Positions 25,695-40,600 of a stretch of DNA of 64,000 nt are shown in pieces. Origin of the DNA: Promerops cafer. Its lineage: Eukaryota; Chordata; Aves; Passeriformes; Nectariniidae. The translations under genes were made by a program, and so were the position numbers. The stretch spans positions 1,236,911-1,300,910 of the forward strand of contig VZSE01015197.1 of assembly GCA_013398275.1 (NCBI GenBank), read 5' to 3'. The notes beneath the pieces were generated by a model. The model had not been told where the DNA came from and searched no databases. It saw only the letters and a list, made by a program, of their open reading frames with translations. The number at the start of each line of letters is the position of its first letter. The first letter of the stretch is position 1.

Positions 25695-28600
25695 CTGAAA
25701 GGAAAAAAAACCCAAGACTTAAATTTCTAGTTGATTCTTAATATAAAATTACTTTTCCAAAGATTGCATTAAAATGCCTTGCAAGAATTCATGCTGGTCT
25801 ATGACCTTAACCTCTGTATTAATGAGTACCAAATCAAATCCTAATACTTTATGTTGCAAAGTCTGTTTTGGTTTTACCCTTGGGTACAACAAAGTAGGAA
25901 ATGCAAAATAACAACAGCCATGTTGAAATATTTCCCCACGTGTACTCAGAATAACAATCTACCGTTTTAGCCCAATTATCACTGTTAAGTGATCAAAACT
26001 TTAGAAGCACAGATTAGTTGAGACCCTTAATGCAGGAATATTTTAGTGACAATATTGATGACATATTACACAACTGTAAACTGTAACAATGACAGTTGCA
26101 TAAAATCTTTTATACTCCTTATTTTGGTATGTAAATGTTTATTGAATTCAAAATCAATAGTTCAGTCTGGGACTTCATGTTCTATAGGAGTACATAAATA
26201 AATGGGGATTAATGTTAAGGTTCTAGTCTGTAAAAGGTACATATTTCTACCTTTTGATTCAACATGGTATTTTGAAAAGTCTCTGATCAGTGGCAGGTCT
26301 GCTATAAGGAACAATACAAACTTAGTAATATATCATCAGTATATGAAATGTTGTATTGTTACATTTAAGGATAGACTTAGCAAAGGCGGAGTTTGAAACA
26401 ACAGTACATTCACAAAATGAATGAATTTGGGTGACAGCACAGGAAAAATTATCATGAGATGTTCTATCAAAAATACGTCTCCTTATTAGGATATCAACAA
26501 TGGGCAATGTAGAGAGAAAGTTTGTGGCAAATCTGTTATGTAAATACTATGGAAACCTGGTATTATAAGCCCCTTAATCAATAAACCTATTTGAGCACAT
26601 CCATAGAACAATGTAAATTAGTAGGAAAGCTCATTAGCTTAAAATGAGACATGATCATGTCCTTTCAAGATTAGACTAACTTGATGTGACTAACCAATAA
26701 ACCCATTACTAGCTACTGAAGCTCCAGCTACAGGTCAGTGTTTGAACACCTTCCATACTGCATGTTCTTCAGCTAAACCTATTGTATTGAAGCCATTCAA
26801 ACAAGAGTTATGTTCAGTTACTTGAGCAAAAATCTCAAGCTTTCAGAATGTCACTAACCCATGCCACAATATTTTAACGTGTGAACAATGCTCTGTTCTG
26901 ATCCCTTCTCCATGTGGCTCAACACTCTGAGGCTGAGCACGGTTAGGCAAAGTCAATGCTAAAAGAACAATTTTTCTTATCCCTAAATTTAAGATTCAAA
27001 CATCCACAGAACTGTACTGTGAAAAGGATTTTTATTGCAAGCATGATCAGACCTATGCTTCAAAACTAACCTTGGCAATTACCTAAGGTCTTTACCTAAG
27101 GCATTTTTCTTCATCTCTATTTATAAGATGCCTAAACATAAGCCACATTGCTAATTGTGATTTTAGGGACAAAAGTATCCTTTAAAAAACGTGTAGCACA
27201 GCAAAAACTTACTGAGATTATATAAATTGAAATGCTTTAATGATGGCAAAATTAAGAATTGTCATTAAGTAAGACCTACTTTTCTTCACTAAAGAATAAG
27301 CCTCATCTATTCTTCTCCTTATGGATGGATTCTTCAAAGTCACTTTTGCCTGTAGCACACACAAACACACAAAACACAATGAGCTTTCTTGCCCACATGA
27401 TCACACCTTAACAGAGAAGTTAAAAAAATTACAATAATTCATCAGAGCATGAGATGCAGGAATTTTTAGAATTAATATAACTGTATCATCATAGACTGCA
27501 CTTATATAAGTAGTCACAAATTACAAAGGACAAGCTGCTTCTATACTATGTTGTTTAATCTCCTAGTCTCAGCAACTACACAATTAAAACAGAATGACTA
27601 TTGTAAACTTTATTATTATTTACTTAGAGATTACTGTATTGTTTACAGCATAAAAGTGTAACATTACAGTTTTTTCACAGATTTCTCAAATACTAACCTT
27701 CTGATAGTTGTGAAGCAAAGCCCAAAGCGAAGCTGCTCCTATTCTCTGAACAGCAGGACTGTTACTTTCCAAACAGGCAGACAGTACTGCAATTGCTTGA
27801 TCTAAAGAGACAAATAAAAAAATGAAAGCAAATGAATCTAGAAAATATAATCAAGAACAATGTAAATATATTTACATGCCTCAGTAGATTGATGCTTGGA
27901 GTATACTTATTTTTATGCCAAGTACTGGTATGGCAGAATAATTACAGAAACTTTATTATCGATTAAATTTCAATATGCTCATAAAATCACATTGAAAGAA
28001 GTGTTAAAAACAATATAGCAAAACAAAACCAAGTAATGCTAAAAAGCTAAGCCACCAGTAATAAAACATGAACATTATGTATAGCTATCAGCTATGCTTA
28101 GGGACTGAGTAAGCTGTGAAACTGTTTTATAACTCCCAGTAGCCACAATTAGAGCTACATCAGGATGAATATTAAGACGTTTCTATTTCCCTTCATACTT
28201 ATTATGCAGATGATTTGCAACCAGTGAGAAATATTTGCCACCCCACTGTAGGTGCCTTAATTTTCTAGCATTGCTCTGAAGCCAAACTCTTCAACTTTGC
28301 TTCTTCACTTCATAACAAAAATTCATAGTTTATGTAACTAAATAATGTATATTTAATTAAGGCAGTAAATCTACATTTTCAGAAAAATAAAAAGCATGGA
28401 CTCTATGGAAAACCTGCTGAGAACTTAAAACAAAGACAGGAGCATTGTCTCTGCAATTAAATGAGGGAAAGAAACATGCCTTCTACAAACAACCAAGAAA
28501 GAAGTTCTGAACACCTTGTTACATTAAATATATATGCCATGACATAACTTTACCATTATGATAAACATTTTCTGTATATGGAAATAGTTTATAGGACACA

Positions 28601-31600
28601 AAATAGTTTGTCTCAACATTCACGATGACACTCTAAGAAAGTCTTGTCCAACTGAAAGATAGGAACTTCAGTTATTTCAAACTGACTGACACAAAGAATC
28701 CTTCAATCCTCCCTGAAAAACTAGCTGTAAGAGAAAACTGCAAAAATCCTATCATTCATAATGTGTTATTATATCCAAATGATCTGCATAACAATGAATC
28801 TTCATTTTCTTTTGAGAATTATTTATCTGGTTTTCCTTTTATTATGTATTATTGTAATTGTCTTTCTGTCGAAATATGTATTCTGTAATTACTTCTAAAA
28901 AATTAATTTTTATAAAAATGCTCTTCTAAAATACAACATTGAGTTATTGGTTAGTAACCCAAACTGCCATAAAAATATAGTCTTCTTAAAGCCAGGATAT
29001 TCTCAGAGAACAACAGTTTGCATACCCTTCAGATACTTACCATTACCTAATATCTTTGGTTTATTAGCTGGACTAAAACATATGTTATGTAGAATAAGAA
29101 GTGCTAGATGTTGGCTGCTCTTGTGCTTGTATTTACACATTTCAATGATCTGGTCTAAAAACCCATTTATCTTCATGACCATCTGTTGTCCATCTTCTCC
29201 AAAAGATATGTTCAGTAGCAGCTTTAGCCAGAGAGTAGACACATTACCAAAATTTTTATTACTTCCTTTTGGCAATGAAAGAGATAAAAAGTTCTGCAGG
29301 AAGTTACTCTGTTAGAAGGAAGAAAAAGGCTTTTAGAATTTATACTATTCCATGGCTTGTTTGCTGTTGTTTGACTTTCCAATCGACATACTTGATCAAA
29401 CACTAGTACTATTGTTAAATTTACACATTAAAGGCAATCCATTATTAGTCAAGGATTTTTGAAAAAAAAATTACATATGAAAAAGAATATGCTGCATGGT
29501 TAAAAAGTTAATATGGCAACATACATTTTCCTCCATAATAATTTATGCAGTGTAGATACATAAAAGTTGATCCAACACAATATATTTCTTTAAAGGCTAA
29601 TTCCCACCACTACGTAAGTTTTTTGCTTTGAACTCAGTGTTTCTACCCAAAAATAAGCTAACAACATTTTAAGTGAAGCAATGCACTACTTAGATAATGC
29701 ATTCTTGATTCCTTACTTATTATTGCATGCTATTAACAAATGTTAAAGGTATCACAGAATGTCTCCTGTTGGAAGTGACTCGTAAGAACCTACAGCACCA
29801 CTCCTCCCTTCACTGACAGCCAGAGGACTGTCCTCTATTTTTGTAAGCTTTGAAGAAAAAGAACTGTGCATTGATATGACACACACTACCTCAGGCTTTG
29901 CCTCCACTTTAAGGAGATTCTGAGAAGACGAAAATCAATTCCCTGGCTGCAAAAGGGAGGTGTTCTAACATAAATTCCTCTAATGAAAAAGTCATTGACT
30001 AAATATTCCCAGCCTCACTGAATCTTGACAACATATAGAAGCATCTGGTTGAAAGCAAGCAACCCAGCATACAAACTCATTGTGGTTTTCTTCATGTGAA
30101 TATAATATTGGTAATTTAATTTTCACAGAGGGAATTGGTCATTCAGCACTGCTTACACTTATGAAAGCAGAGCCCGAGAGAGAGAAGGAAGTACTATTAC
30201 ACTAGAGTGAAACTCTGAAGAGTCTAAAAGCAAAAACAATTCACAGAATATAACAGCTACTATAGAAGAGATCTCAAACTCTCTGTCTCTATCAAAAAGT
30301 TTAAGTATTAGCCACTTTGTAATGGTATGACCATGCTTTACATAATTAGCATCACAAAAAGATTTATTTCCCCCTGTATTTCTAACACGTAATTAGGTCC
30401 AAGAACAGAACATTGTTAATGGAGATCAAATAACAAATTACTATAAAAGATGCTAGAAACAAATACATCTTTGTAATTTCTGTTGCAATAGCTCATCTTA
30501 TCAAGCCACTATTACAGTTGACTTTCTACATGGTCTGTCTTCTTTTCTCCAGGTTTGAATTTATATAAATGATCAAAGTTTAAGGGAAAAAGATTTTTCA
30601 AAGCACATTTGATAAAACAGACTAAGGATCATTCTATATACAAAATATAAAAAGGAAAAGACATTACATACATTTGTGTAATAAGAATAGATTTTTATCT
30701 AACATCCAATCACTGCTTTTTTCCTAAAACTTTTACAAAAATTGTTTCCCACAGTATAGCTAATGATTTACACAATGTTTAATTTCTTGTTCATTCACGT
30801 TCAGTTTGTTCTACAGCATACTCACTTTCATGATCACTAGTGATTGCTATCAATATATATGGGTTTATACATATATGGGTTAATAATTAAAAATGTTACA
30901 ACACACTGAAACAGAGGTTACAAAAAGCTCTAGCAAAAATTGTCCAGACTATGAATATAACTGAATTATACTCTGCTCTTAGGGAACAGTAACACAACTA
31001 ACTGAGAAGACACAAGCATTTCTGTATGATCACAGGACACTCCATATTAAAATATGAGGGTTTATTAAAAAGGAAACTGCATACATTCCTAAAATACAGG
31101 TTACCATTTACTTACCTTCTGAATAATGCCTCTACAGTCATGAGACAGAGCAAGGTTAGATATTAGACAAAAGACCACCTGCTGAACTGGGCTGTTATCA
31201 TTTGACACATGGGAAGCCAATTTTAATATGTAATGCATTAATGAATTGCCAGCTGCACTTCGTGCAGATGGAAGTGATGATTGTCCACCACTGGCCCAAC
31301 AAAGTGAAGCACAACCTTAAAGCAATGAGACATTTATCATATTAGAAATGCAGATATGTATTTAAAAGAAAAAAATCCATAGAAAGAACAGTGCAAATGC
31401 TCAAACATTGAGATGGAACTTTTCAAAGGATTTGTTAGATATCTTTTCTTTGAACCCCAGTGAAGTCAATCAGATATGCTTTGAATAGAAATGTGCCTGA
31501 ATGTGGCACTTTACTGGAATAGGCATCTACTGTTCTATTATTCTAAAATGTAAGAGGCAGTTCTGCTATTAAACAGAAGCCATTGCTCCATCTCAGAAAG

Positions 31601-34600
31601 TCTCCTTAAAAACCGGAACATCTATCTAATTATACAATTGTTTGGTGGCTGAATCTGAAGGGATCCTCTGAAACTGGTTCAGAAAAAGATGTCTCTGTAT
31701 AATTTCAAAGGATTAATATAAGTTTCTTAGAATATTTTTCTGAGAAGTATAAGAGCTGTCTGCAGCTGTCATTATATTGTACAACAGAAGAATGCACAAT
31801 CCTATGCTACAGAGCTACAAGTTTGAATTAATACAGCAGTAGGGAACAACTGTGTTATCAACCTAATATAGATAAATGCCTTCTGCACAAATACAGATAT
31901 GCGTCTTCTTTTTAGGGGCATTGGCCATCTGCAACAACAGTTAATTTCTTACATGGCAAAAGTAAACAAAAATGAGAATGTTTAACTGTAACAAATATTT
32001 ACATGCGTTTCTCTGACTACACTGAGGAGGAGTGTTAACCAGTTCAGAGTAGGTAAATTTGGGACACCTCATAAGCCAGCTAATCCAAACAGAATGAAAA
32101 AACATGATTGATCAGAGAGCACTTGCTCTTATCAGCAAGGAAAATAAAAATAAAGCCTTGAGGCACTTCAGCTTGATTTCTTGCACATGAACAGGACACT
32201 ACATTTTTATTTATACTCTGTAGCTGACTAACACACATCTTTCTTCGTCCCATATTAAAAAAAAATTCTTTATGGAAAAAAGCCATTGCAAGCTCATTTA
32301 AGGTCTGGAGACATTAACTTAAAAAAAAGACTCATATTTTAATCATGTTAACTCTTTTATGGTATCTTGACAGGGAGAAAGGAACAGACACTTTTGTATC
32401 TCTTCAAGCTACTTGCAATTATTAATGATTTGCTAAATCTAAATAACTAGGATATGGAAAGAGAAATACCCATGCTAGAAAAAAGTTCAGGCTTCTAGTA
32501 GTGGGGATAATTATCAATGGAAATAAAAGGTTTGCTCAAATGAAAAGGAGATTCCTTATGAAAAATATACAAACACAAGCTACTGAGTCCAAGGCATAAA
32601 CAAATTGAAGAAATTTAATACAAAATTGAATTTGATTAGACTATTTCAAAACCAGAATGTTCTCAATAAGGACTGAAGTACAACCCATATAAAGTACTGA
32701 TACACTGTTCTCTATTAAAGAATTCCTAGAGTAGTACTTCTATAATATACTACCCAGCTTGGCAGGACATTCAGCATAACCTTCAAACATAATAGTTTGA
32801 ATTAAATGCTATTTAATCCTTTAGCACAATCGCCCTCTTGCTAAATCCAACAGCTTGAAACCAGATCTGAATAGAAGTCTGGAATGTATTAAAATCAAAA
32901 TTCTTGATAGACTTTGATGGACCAGTGCTTTTACACTTTCCTCTTATGGTAGCAATAAACATTCTTTTCGCTTTATTATGCTTTTCTGTCTTAATTATTC
33001 TGGTAAAATACTTTGATGTATTCCACCATAGAGTGACTTCCATACCTGCAGGATAGTTTGCAGTGTAGACACAAAGCAAATGCAGAGCTATTTGCATTGA
33101 GGAATCATCTGCTAAAAACCACGGCCACAGAGAATGCAGAACAGGAACAAGATGAGCTTTTAGTGCTGCCATCTACAACAACATGAGAAAGAATTTCAAA
33201 TGCTATCAATCCTTTGAAAATGAAATACAGAATGAGAAAACCACATTTTTATCCTATGTTTTATCTTATGGTTTAAAAGACTGTAAGGATAACTGGCACC
33301 ATCATTTCAACCACCAATGAATTTAACTCTACGCCAGTCAAAAACAACACATCTTAATTACTGAAAGACAGGCAAACAAAAGTAAAGATTTATTCATTCC
33401 AACTGTTCTTGTTTGAGAGCTCTCTAAAGTTTTATTCAACTCCTTCTAAAGTAATTACTGGAACTCAAAAAGCATGGAAATACAAGAGTGCAGTTGTATA
33501 CAGAGCAAATGATAGAAATCTTCAGTTATCAACAGCACCTCCTTCAATCCTCCGAGCAATTCTTTCTGTAGATCCTGATCAAAACAAGAAAAACATTCCC
33601 CAATAATCTTAGCTGAGATTACAGCACAACTAAGTTATGGGGACCTCAGGTATAATCAGATGGCTTATTCAGCCCCAAGTGTTCCGCATACAAAAAGGAT
33701 GTTAATACATGCCCTGGAAAAGGGGTACTCCTGGAAAGTCAGGAAATCTTGTAGTTCCACCAATGTGTTTGCTAAAAGTAGCCCAAGTTGTATAAATAGC
33801 ACAAGTAACACAAGGCCAAGAAAAATTAAACCGTGAAAGTAGAAATAAATGTGTGAATGGTATCAGCAATAAGAAAGAGGAAGAGCAGTGATCAGAAAGA
33901 AAAAAACACAGGAAAAAGTGAAAACAAGTAATGTAGTATTTTCCCCATGGAAAAAAAAAGGTAAGCAGAATGGAAGTTGAAAAGAAATTGAAAATAACAG
34001 AGAAAAAAAACAATAATAAAATGAAAAGAAGACATTCAAGATTTTGAGCAAGAAAAATGATTTTATAAAAAATGGATACGAAACCAAAATTGTATTTTGG
34101 AGGATTAGTACAATTTAACTCAGATAAAGAAAAAAATAGCAAATTATTATTTAGATTTTGGGTTTTGTTTGGTTTGCTTGTTTGGTTGGGGTCGTTTTGG
34201 GGTGTTCTTGTCTTTCAGAAAGGCAAAAGAAGCAAGAAGAGGAAACAACTTTCTAAGATCTGAACTGTATCTCTCTGGGCCTTTCTGGTGGGCCCACAGT
34301 TTTTTCCACATCCATTTTTCACGTTGTATGCTTTGAAAATTAGAATTATTGACTTACTCAAAGCAGAAGTGGATATAAAAGATAACAGCCATCTAAAACC
34401 ACTGGGAGATGATGTTTCCATAAGAACACTAAATTCCTAATAGATGTGTGAAATATTCTTAGGAAGTGGGAATAATAATGAAATATGAAGTATTTCTTGC
34501 CAGTAATATAAAACTTAGATTTAGCCAGTTTGAAAATAACTTCAAAATAGAAAAAAAATTATCTTCATTCATTAACTAAATGTGCTCATATTACTTCAGT

Positions 34601-37600
34601 ATAAGAATACTTACTTTGCATTCTTCATTTTGAAAGAGGCAGTTTCTAAGGAGCTGCATGGAACACCTTAACTCCTTGATAAGGTTATCCTCCTATCCAG
34701 AGAAAAATAATTGAAGATCACCAATGTAAGACCAGAATGAATTTCGTACAAGGAGCAAAGGTATTTCAAAAGAAGAAGTGCAAATCTAAGGTATCAATAT
34801 TTGGGTCACATCTGCTCAGCAGTTTTCTTCTGATTGCACATAGAATTCATCTCAGCTGGTTTCAAGCACATTTACTATAGACATTTATAACCAGTAACTT
34901 ATTATCCTTATCTGTCTTTAAAACCCACAAATATTATTTCTAGGGGCACCAATCTGACCAAATGCAGAAATCTGTAATGCTGAGCTCCATTTCTCTTACA
35001 ACTTATAAAGAATGGGTGGGAACTTTCTGAATATTTGTTCCATCCGAAAGCACGCATCTAAAACAAGTCAGATGAATCATTCCCTAGGAGCATTTATTTT
35101 TCTTCCTTGGATAAAAACAAGGTTAAATTAGCTCTGTCTGTCAGACCCTGAGATGACCTCAATTGGAGCATGGTGCTAATGTCAAGGTTGTGGGTTTGAC
35201 GTCTATATGGACTATTCACTTAAGAACTGGATTTGATGATCCTTGGGAGTCCCTTCCAACTCAGAATATTCTGTGATCTCTACAGCTGGTCAGGCCAGTC
35301 CATCCTTATATCCCCAGGATCTTAATTTCCTATCCTTAACTAAAAATACAGAAGCTATAAATAACTTCCAACCTGATAAGAATATTACAAAAATAAATAC
35401 AGACCTTTGGACAGAGAGGTGCTACACTGAAATTCAAGGTAGAAGTGAACAAAAAAAATCTATCTTCATGACAGAGCTGTGACACTACAGGGCAGAGATG
35501 GCTGACCTAACTCCTATAAGGGTGACACACTAAACCACTTCTGAAAGATTACCAAATTCCAACAAGCTTGTTCACCACAGGATACTATTTCTGTCTTATC
35601 AAGCATAAAGGAACAAAAATGTAAAATGGGATTCATACTTAATCTCACACAAGGTGAAGAAATAATGCATGCTTATAAATCATAATGTGCTTATATATCA
35701 TAAATCATATATTTGATGATATTTAGAGATGATGTACTCTGCAGTACAGTCTACTCCAAAAATGTTAATGAAAGCCAGGTGTAGTAGATCAGGAAGAAAC
35801 ATACAGGTCATTACTACAAATACGTTTTATAACTGGTTTGTCTCATTTCTAGTCAAATAAAATGCTAACTCTAAGACAAGAATTCTTTCAAGGAACTCTG
35901 TATGTATTAGTTTAGTTAATAAGTAAAATAGCATTAAAATGCCACAAGTTACAACTCATATTTAATGTACAAACTTCTAGGAGGTTGAAAAAGTTATGGA
36001 TTGCATTGATAGCACTGTTTGTATTTATTTATTTTAGGATATTTTGCTTTTTACTACAAAAATATTTTGACGTGGCTTTTTGAAAGCTTGGTTAATTCTA
36101 AATACTTTTCATGCTCTTTATTAGCATCACACTAATTATTGTGAAAGAAAAGAATATCAAGTAAAACACCTCAGTTGACCTGAGAATGAAGCTAGGTCAA
36201 ACATATTTTTCCCAATAATTAAAAGAGTCAGAAAAAGGAAAAAAGCTGTCATAACTTTCCTTTGAGAGTTGTGCCCTGAAGTGGGCAAAGGGGCAGTTTT
36301 GTGAATGATCAGCTAAATCTACCATGAGAGCAATGTCTCACTGTCCCCCACATGAAATTGTCATTATGTACCACGTATGATGAACAACACACTAATATAT
36401 GGTGCAGCAACCTACAGTCCCAGCTCAGCAGGGAAATCTGCCACAAAGTCTTTTGCAAATCTTTCAAAGAATTTTCAATTAAACATAAACAGATTTTCTG
36501 AACTTTCTCAGAGGCTCCTTTCCTCCAATTTCTTTCAAGTTTTAAATTTCTCCTCAACCCAAAAACTACAAAGAACCAGCTGACTTCAACCTTACAGGAC
36601 ACATCTAGGGCAGGACACATTTCAGCCTCCAATACTTGAAAAGGGAAAATAAATGTGTTTAGGAGATCGCAAGAAAAAATATGATAGCCTTCAAATGACA
36701 GGGTCAAACTCAAATGTTTTTAGGAGTTTATTGTTATAAAACACTCTCACAAATCAAGGCTAATGTCTGTATCAAAACCTCAGAGAAAAACACTATTTAG
36801 CTGAAGCAATGCAGAAATACCCTACAGGAAGGTGTTTTCTGCAATTTCTGCTTTATGTGGGAGTGGACAAGACATCAAATTTGACAGCAGAGGTTACTGC
36901 CTGTATTTTATTAATTCTCTTAGATGAAAGTGGCAGAGAACAAGCAGATTGCAACAAAAATCTTATGAAACTGTTGTATGGTGGTAAGACAATTTATGTC
37001 TAAAGCTGGTTCTAAAGAAGAGTTGGGTGACATGAGAGTCTGGAAGAACTGGAAGGGAGGTTAAAAAAAAAGGCTGAATAAAAAAACTGTGAACAGAGAG
37101 AAGCCACTGGGAATGCAGAGAGTGGAAGGACCACAAGTATAAGCTTAAAAAAACCTCAAAACTGACAAGAAGTTAAAAAACCAGGGACGATTGAGTCTGA
37201 TGACAAGAAACTAAGATGTCCAGACCAAGTTTGAAGGAGAAGAGAAAACAAAATAAAACTGAAAGCCAGATAATAGGAAAGTTAAAAAGCTATGATTTAC
37301 ATGCACAAACAGAATGGAACTAGTTTTGGGATGGGAAGGAGATTGACTGATACAAGAATAGACAAAATCAAAATAGCTTACACTGGTTGAAAGACACGGA
37401 AAAAAACAACTTAAGAAAAACAAAAAATATTATTGTGGAAACAAGAAAGAAAAAATTAGCTGGATTAAGATAGGGCCAGAAAGTCAAGATTGAAAGTCCA
37501 ATTACCTTTGAAAACAATACTCTGATATTGCTATAAGATAACTATCATTTCTGACAAGCACGTCAGATTACAGAAGGATGAGATGTGTATGTGAGTGGAC

Positions 37601-40600
37601 GTCTGACAGTGGATTTTGAACTCTAAATCAGCCTGCTATTTGCTGCTTTCAGCCAGGATGCACCAGTTGCTAATTCTGATAACCTGGACTAAAAGTGGCA
37701 AGTCCTGAATCCTCCAATTAATGAAAAGACATGAGACAAAACCAGTAATTCAGAGGCTGATCATATGTTGTACTTCGCATGTGGACTATTGAGTTTAGGC
37801 AAACAGAAGCTTGGCATTCTGGGAAGAAAAGTCAGTGGAAAAAGAAAGGATTCCTGAAAAGAGACGGTCTGTGACAGAAAGAAATGGGCCCAAAAAGAAG
37901 AATGTGAAGATCCTGGCTGGAGAAACAATCTGGCAAATGCCAGAAGATACTGAAGACCAGATAGATGTATGGAAAAAAACACCAAGACATGCCCAGGGGC
38001 TCTGTCCCGTGAACAACCAAGACTGAGCAGCTATAAAGTATGAACTGATGTGATTTTCTGCCTGACATTCCTGAAGTAGCAGTCATCTCTAAGTCGGAAA
38101 AGCTAGTTGAGACCTAGTGAGACCTCTGGGTGGAAGAGTATGTGAGATAATTAAGTTGGTAAAAGTTCTAAAATCATTGAATCTTACAGAAGCTCCAGTA
38201 TCTGGATCCACTACAAGCTGTCATTTACTTTGTCTCATCTGTGACACATACAAGCAGTATCTGCCCCAAGAAAACAAACAAAGAAAAGAAAGCTGGGAAG
38301 TGCCTTATCGTATCAATGTTCTAGTTTTTATAGGTACCTTTCTTTTCTGTGCTTTCCCAGGCTTTAGGGAATCCAAATTCAGCTGTGCGTGAATGTGCTT
38401 CATATTTTCTATACAGCTGTCTATCAGGTCAGCTGGAAGACAAAAACCAGTAACATTTATAATTACATTCACAATCAAAAATGTTTTATTAAAAGCCAAA
38501 GTATCTGTCTGGCAATGATCTTGTTGTTATCTTCTTGATATCAGGAAATAGCAAACAGTTTCTGAGATGAAGTGCATCTAGTTGAATGCCCTCAAGAAGC
38601 AAGGATACATTTCAGTCCTCTTGCAACAAAGTCCCATGAAAGGAATGCTCAAAGGAAGGACTGGTAAGATCAGGAAGGGAAGATGATTTGAGTGGAGAGG
38701 ATAATAACTCAAAATTCTTCAGGATATCTTCAACGATGCTGCTTAGAAGCCTCAAGAGGTTAGGGTATCCATTTATTTTACCCAACCTTTCCCATAACAA
38801 CAGCAGATTTGCTGCATCTGTGGTGAGACAAAGGAAAGTAACTCTTCAGGTGACTTAAAGGGCAAAATGTTGAGTTAGGCTCTTTTCTTTGGATCTAGCA
38901 TCTTTAAGTCACTAAAAGATAATGGAGTGACTACCTAAGTGGATAAGGTAAGAACTACAGATATCATCTGTCTGGACTTCTGTAAGGATTTTGACACGGT
39001 CCTCTACAACATCCTTCCAAATTGGAGAGTTATGTAATTGACAGGTGGACTGGACAGTGGATGAGGAACTGGTTAGGTGGTCACACCTAGAGGGTAGCAG
39101 TCTATGGATCAATGTCCAGATGGAAACCGGTGACAAGTGGTGTCCCTCAGGGATTCATACTGGGACCAATAATGTCTTCATCAATAAGATGAAGATTGAG
39201 TGGGCATAGTGGGATTGAGTGCACCTGCAGCAAATTTGAATGTGACACCAAACTGAGCAGTGCAATTGACACACCTGAGGTCTCGGATGCCACCCAGAGG
39301 GACCTGGAGAAGCTCAAAGTCCAGATGGACCTCATGACATTCAACAAGATCATGTGCAAGGTGTTGTACTTGGGTTGGGACAATCCCAAGTATCAATACA
39401 GATTGGGGGATAAAAGCCCTGCCAAGACGTAATGAGGGTGCTGGTGAATGAAAGGGTGGACATGGCCTGGCAATGTGCGCTCACAGTCTAGAAGGCCAAG
39501 TGCATAATGGACTGCGTCCAAAACAGCATGGCCAGCAGGGCAAGGGAGAAGATTCTGCCCCTCTGCTCTGGTGAGACCTCACCTGGAACACTGCACCCAA
39601 CTCTGGGGTCCTCAGCACAGAAAAGATCTGTTGGAGCGAGTCCAGAGACAGATCACAATAATCCTGTGAGGGATCTAATACATCTATGAGGACAGGCTGA
39701 GAGGTTTGGGATTGTTCCGCCTGGAGAAGAGGATGCTCCAGGAATATCTGGTTGCAGCCTTTCACTTAAAAAGCTTAAGAAAGATGAGGACAAACATTTT
39801 AGCGGGGCCTGTTTTAAGGTAACAGCTTTAAATAAAAGGAGGACAAATTTGGACTAGATATGAGGAAGAAACGTTTTACAATGAGGATGGTTAAACACTG
39901 GAACAGGTTGTCCAGAGAGGTGGTGGATGCCCCATCCCTGGAAAAAGGTTGGATAGGGCTCTGAGTAACTTGATAAAGTTGAAGCTGTCCCTGATTATTG
40001 CAGGGGGGTTAACCTAGATGGCCTTTAAAGGCCTTTTCCAATGCATTCTAAGATTCCATGATAATGGGATAATTCAAGTTGGAAGAGACCATCTCCGGAG
40101 GTCAATATACCCAATCTTCCCCTCAAAGCAGAGCAAGCTCTAGGCAGGCAAGGTTTGCCTGCAGTTTTATCCTGTTGGGTCTTGAAAATGTCCAAAGCCA
40201 GAGACAGCACACTATGTCTAGCACTGCTTTACTGCCTTCAAAGGGCAAATGTTTATTTACAGGCAGTTTGACTCTCATGTTTCAATTTATGCCCATTCCT
40301 TCCTATACCATGCTGTGAAACCTCTCTCCACTTCCTCAAAATCTCCTAGGTCCTCCCAAAACCTTCTTTTCTCCAGGTTGAACATAAGTCAGCTACCTCA
40401 GCTTCTTCTCCAATGACAAGTGAACACAATCACCCTGATGGCCCTCTGGTCCAGTTTGACGACATTTGTTGTACTGGGCCAAAACTGGATGCACTATTCT
40501 AGATTTAGTCTAATAAGTGGTAAGTAGAGGAAAGAATCTTTTCCCCTTGATCTAATGGCTGTGTTCCTCTTAATACAGCCCAGGATGCTGTTAGTCTTCT

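Larger units (their letters stand above)
25695..34614 (-). other. RTTN: RTTN introns between the last seven coding exons, mostly unique sequence
   Basis: The introns are 25,695-27,279, 27,350-27,697, 27,802-29,040, 29,309-31,115, 31,316-33,045 and 33,173-34,614. They are AT-rich and, apart from a CR1 scrap at 29,750-29,830, I see no repeats, RNA genes or nested open frames with support. Confidence 0.7.

Noticed and set aside
28947..29315. 122-codon plus-strand open frame
   Set aside because: It is antisense to the conserved RTTN exon at 29,041-29,308, so it is a shadow of that exon.
32813..33045. Extension of the RTTN exon frame past 33,046 to 32,813
   Set aside because: A donor site (gtatgg) at 33,045 and in-phase continuation at 31,315 show that this part is intron read-through.
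33702..34142. 146-codon Phe/Leu-rich minus-strand frame next to an RTTN exon
   Set aside because: It reflects an A/G-rich plus strand (T/C-rich minus strand) within an intron and carries no domain.
35151..35225. tRNA-Ile gene
   Set aside because: The D-arm has a deletion, the B box is mutated and a CR1-like tail is attached, so it is a SINE and not a tRNA gene.
37811..38026. 71-codon Lys/Glu-rich plus-strand frame in an RTTN intron
   Set aside because: It has no recognised domain or transcript signal and is explained by purine-rich composition.
39196..39765. Several overlapping open frames on both strands
   Set aside because: They are pieces of the CR1 reverse-transcriptase region and its antisense, not host genes.
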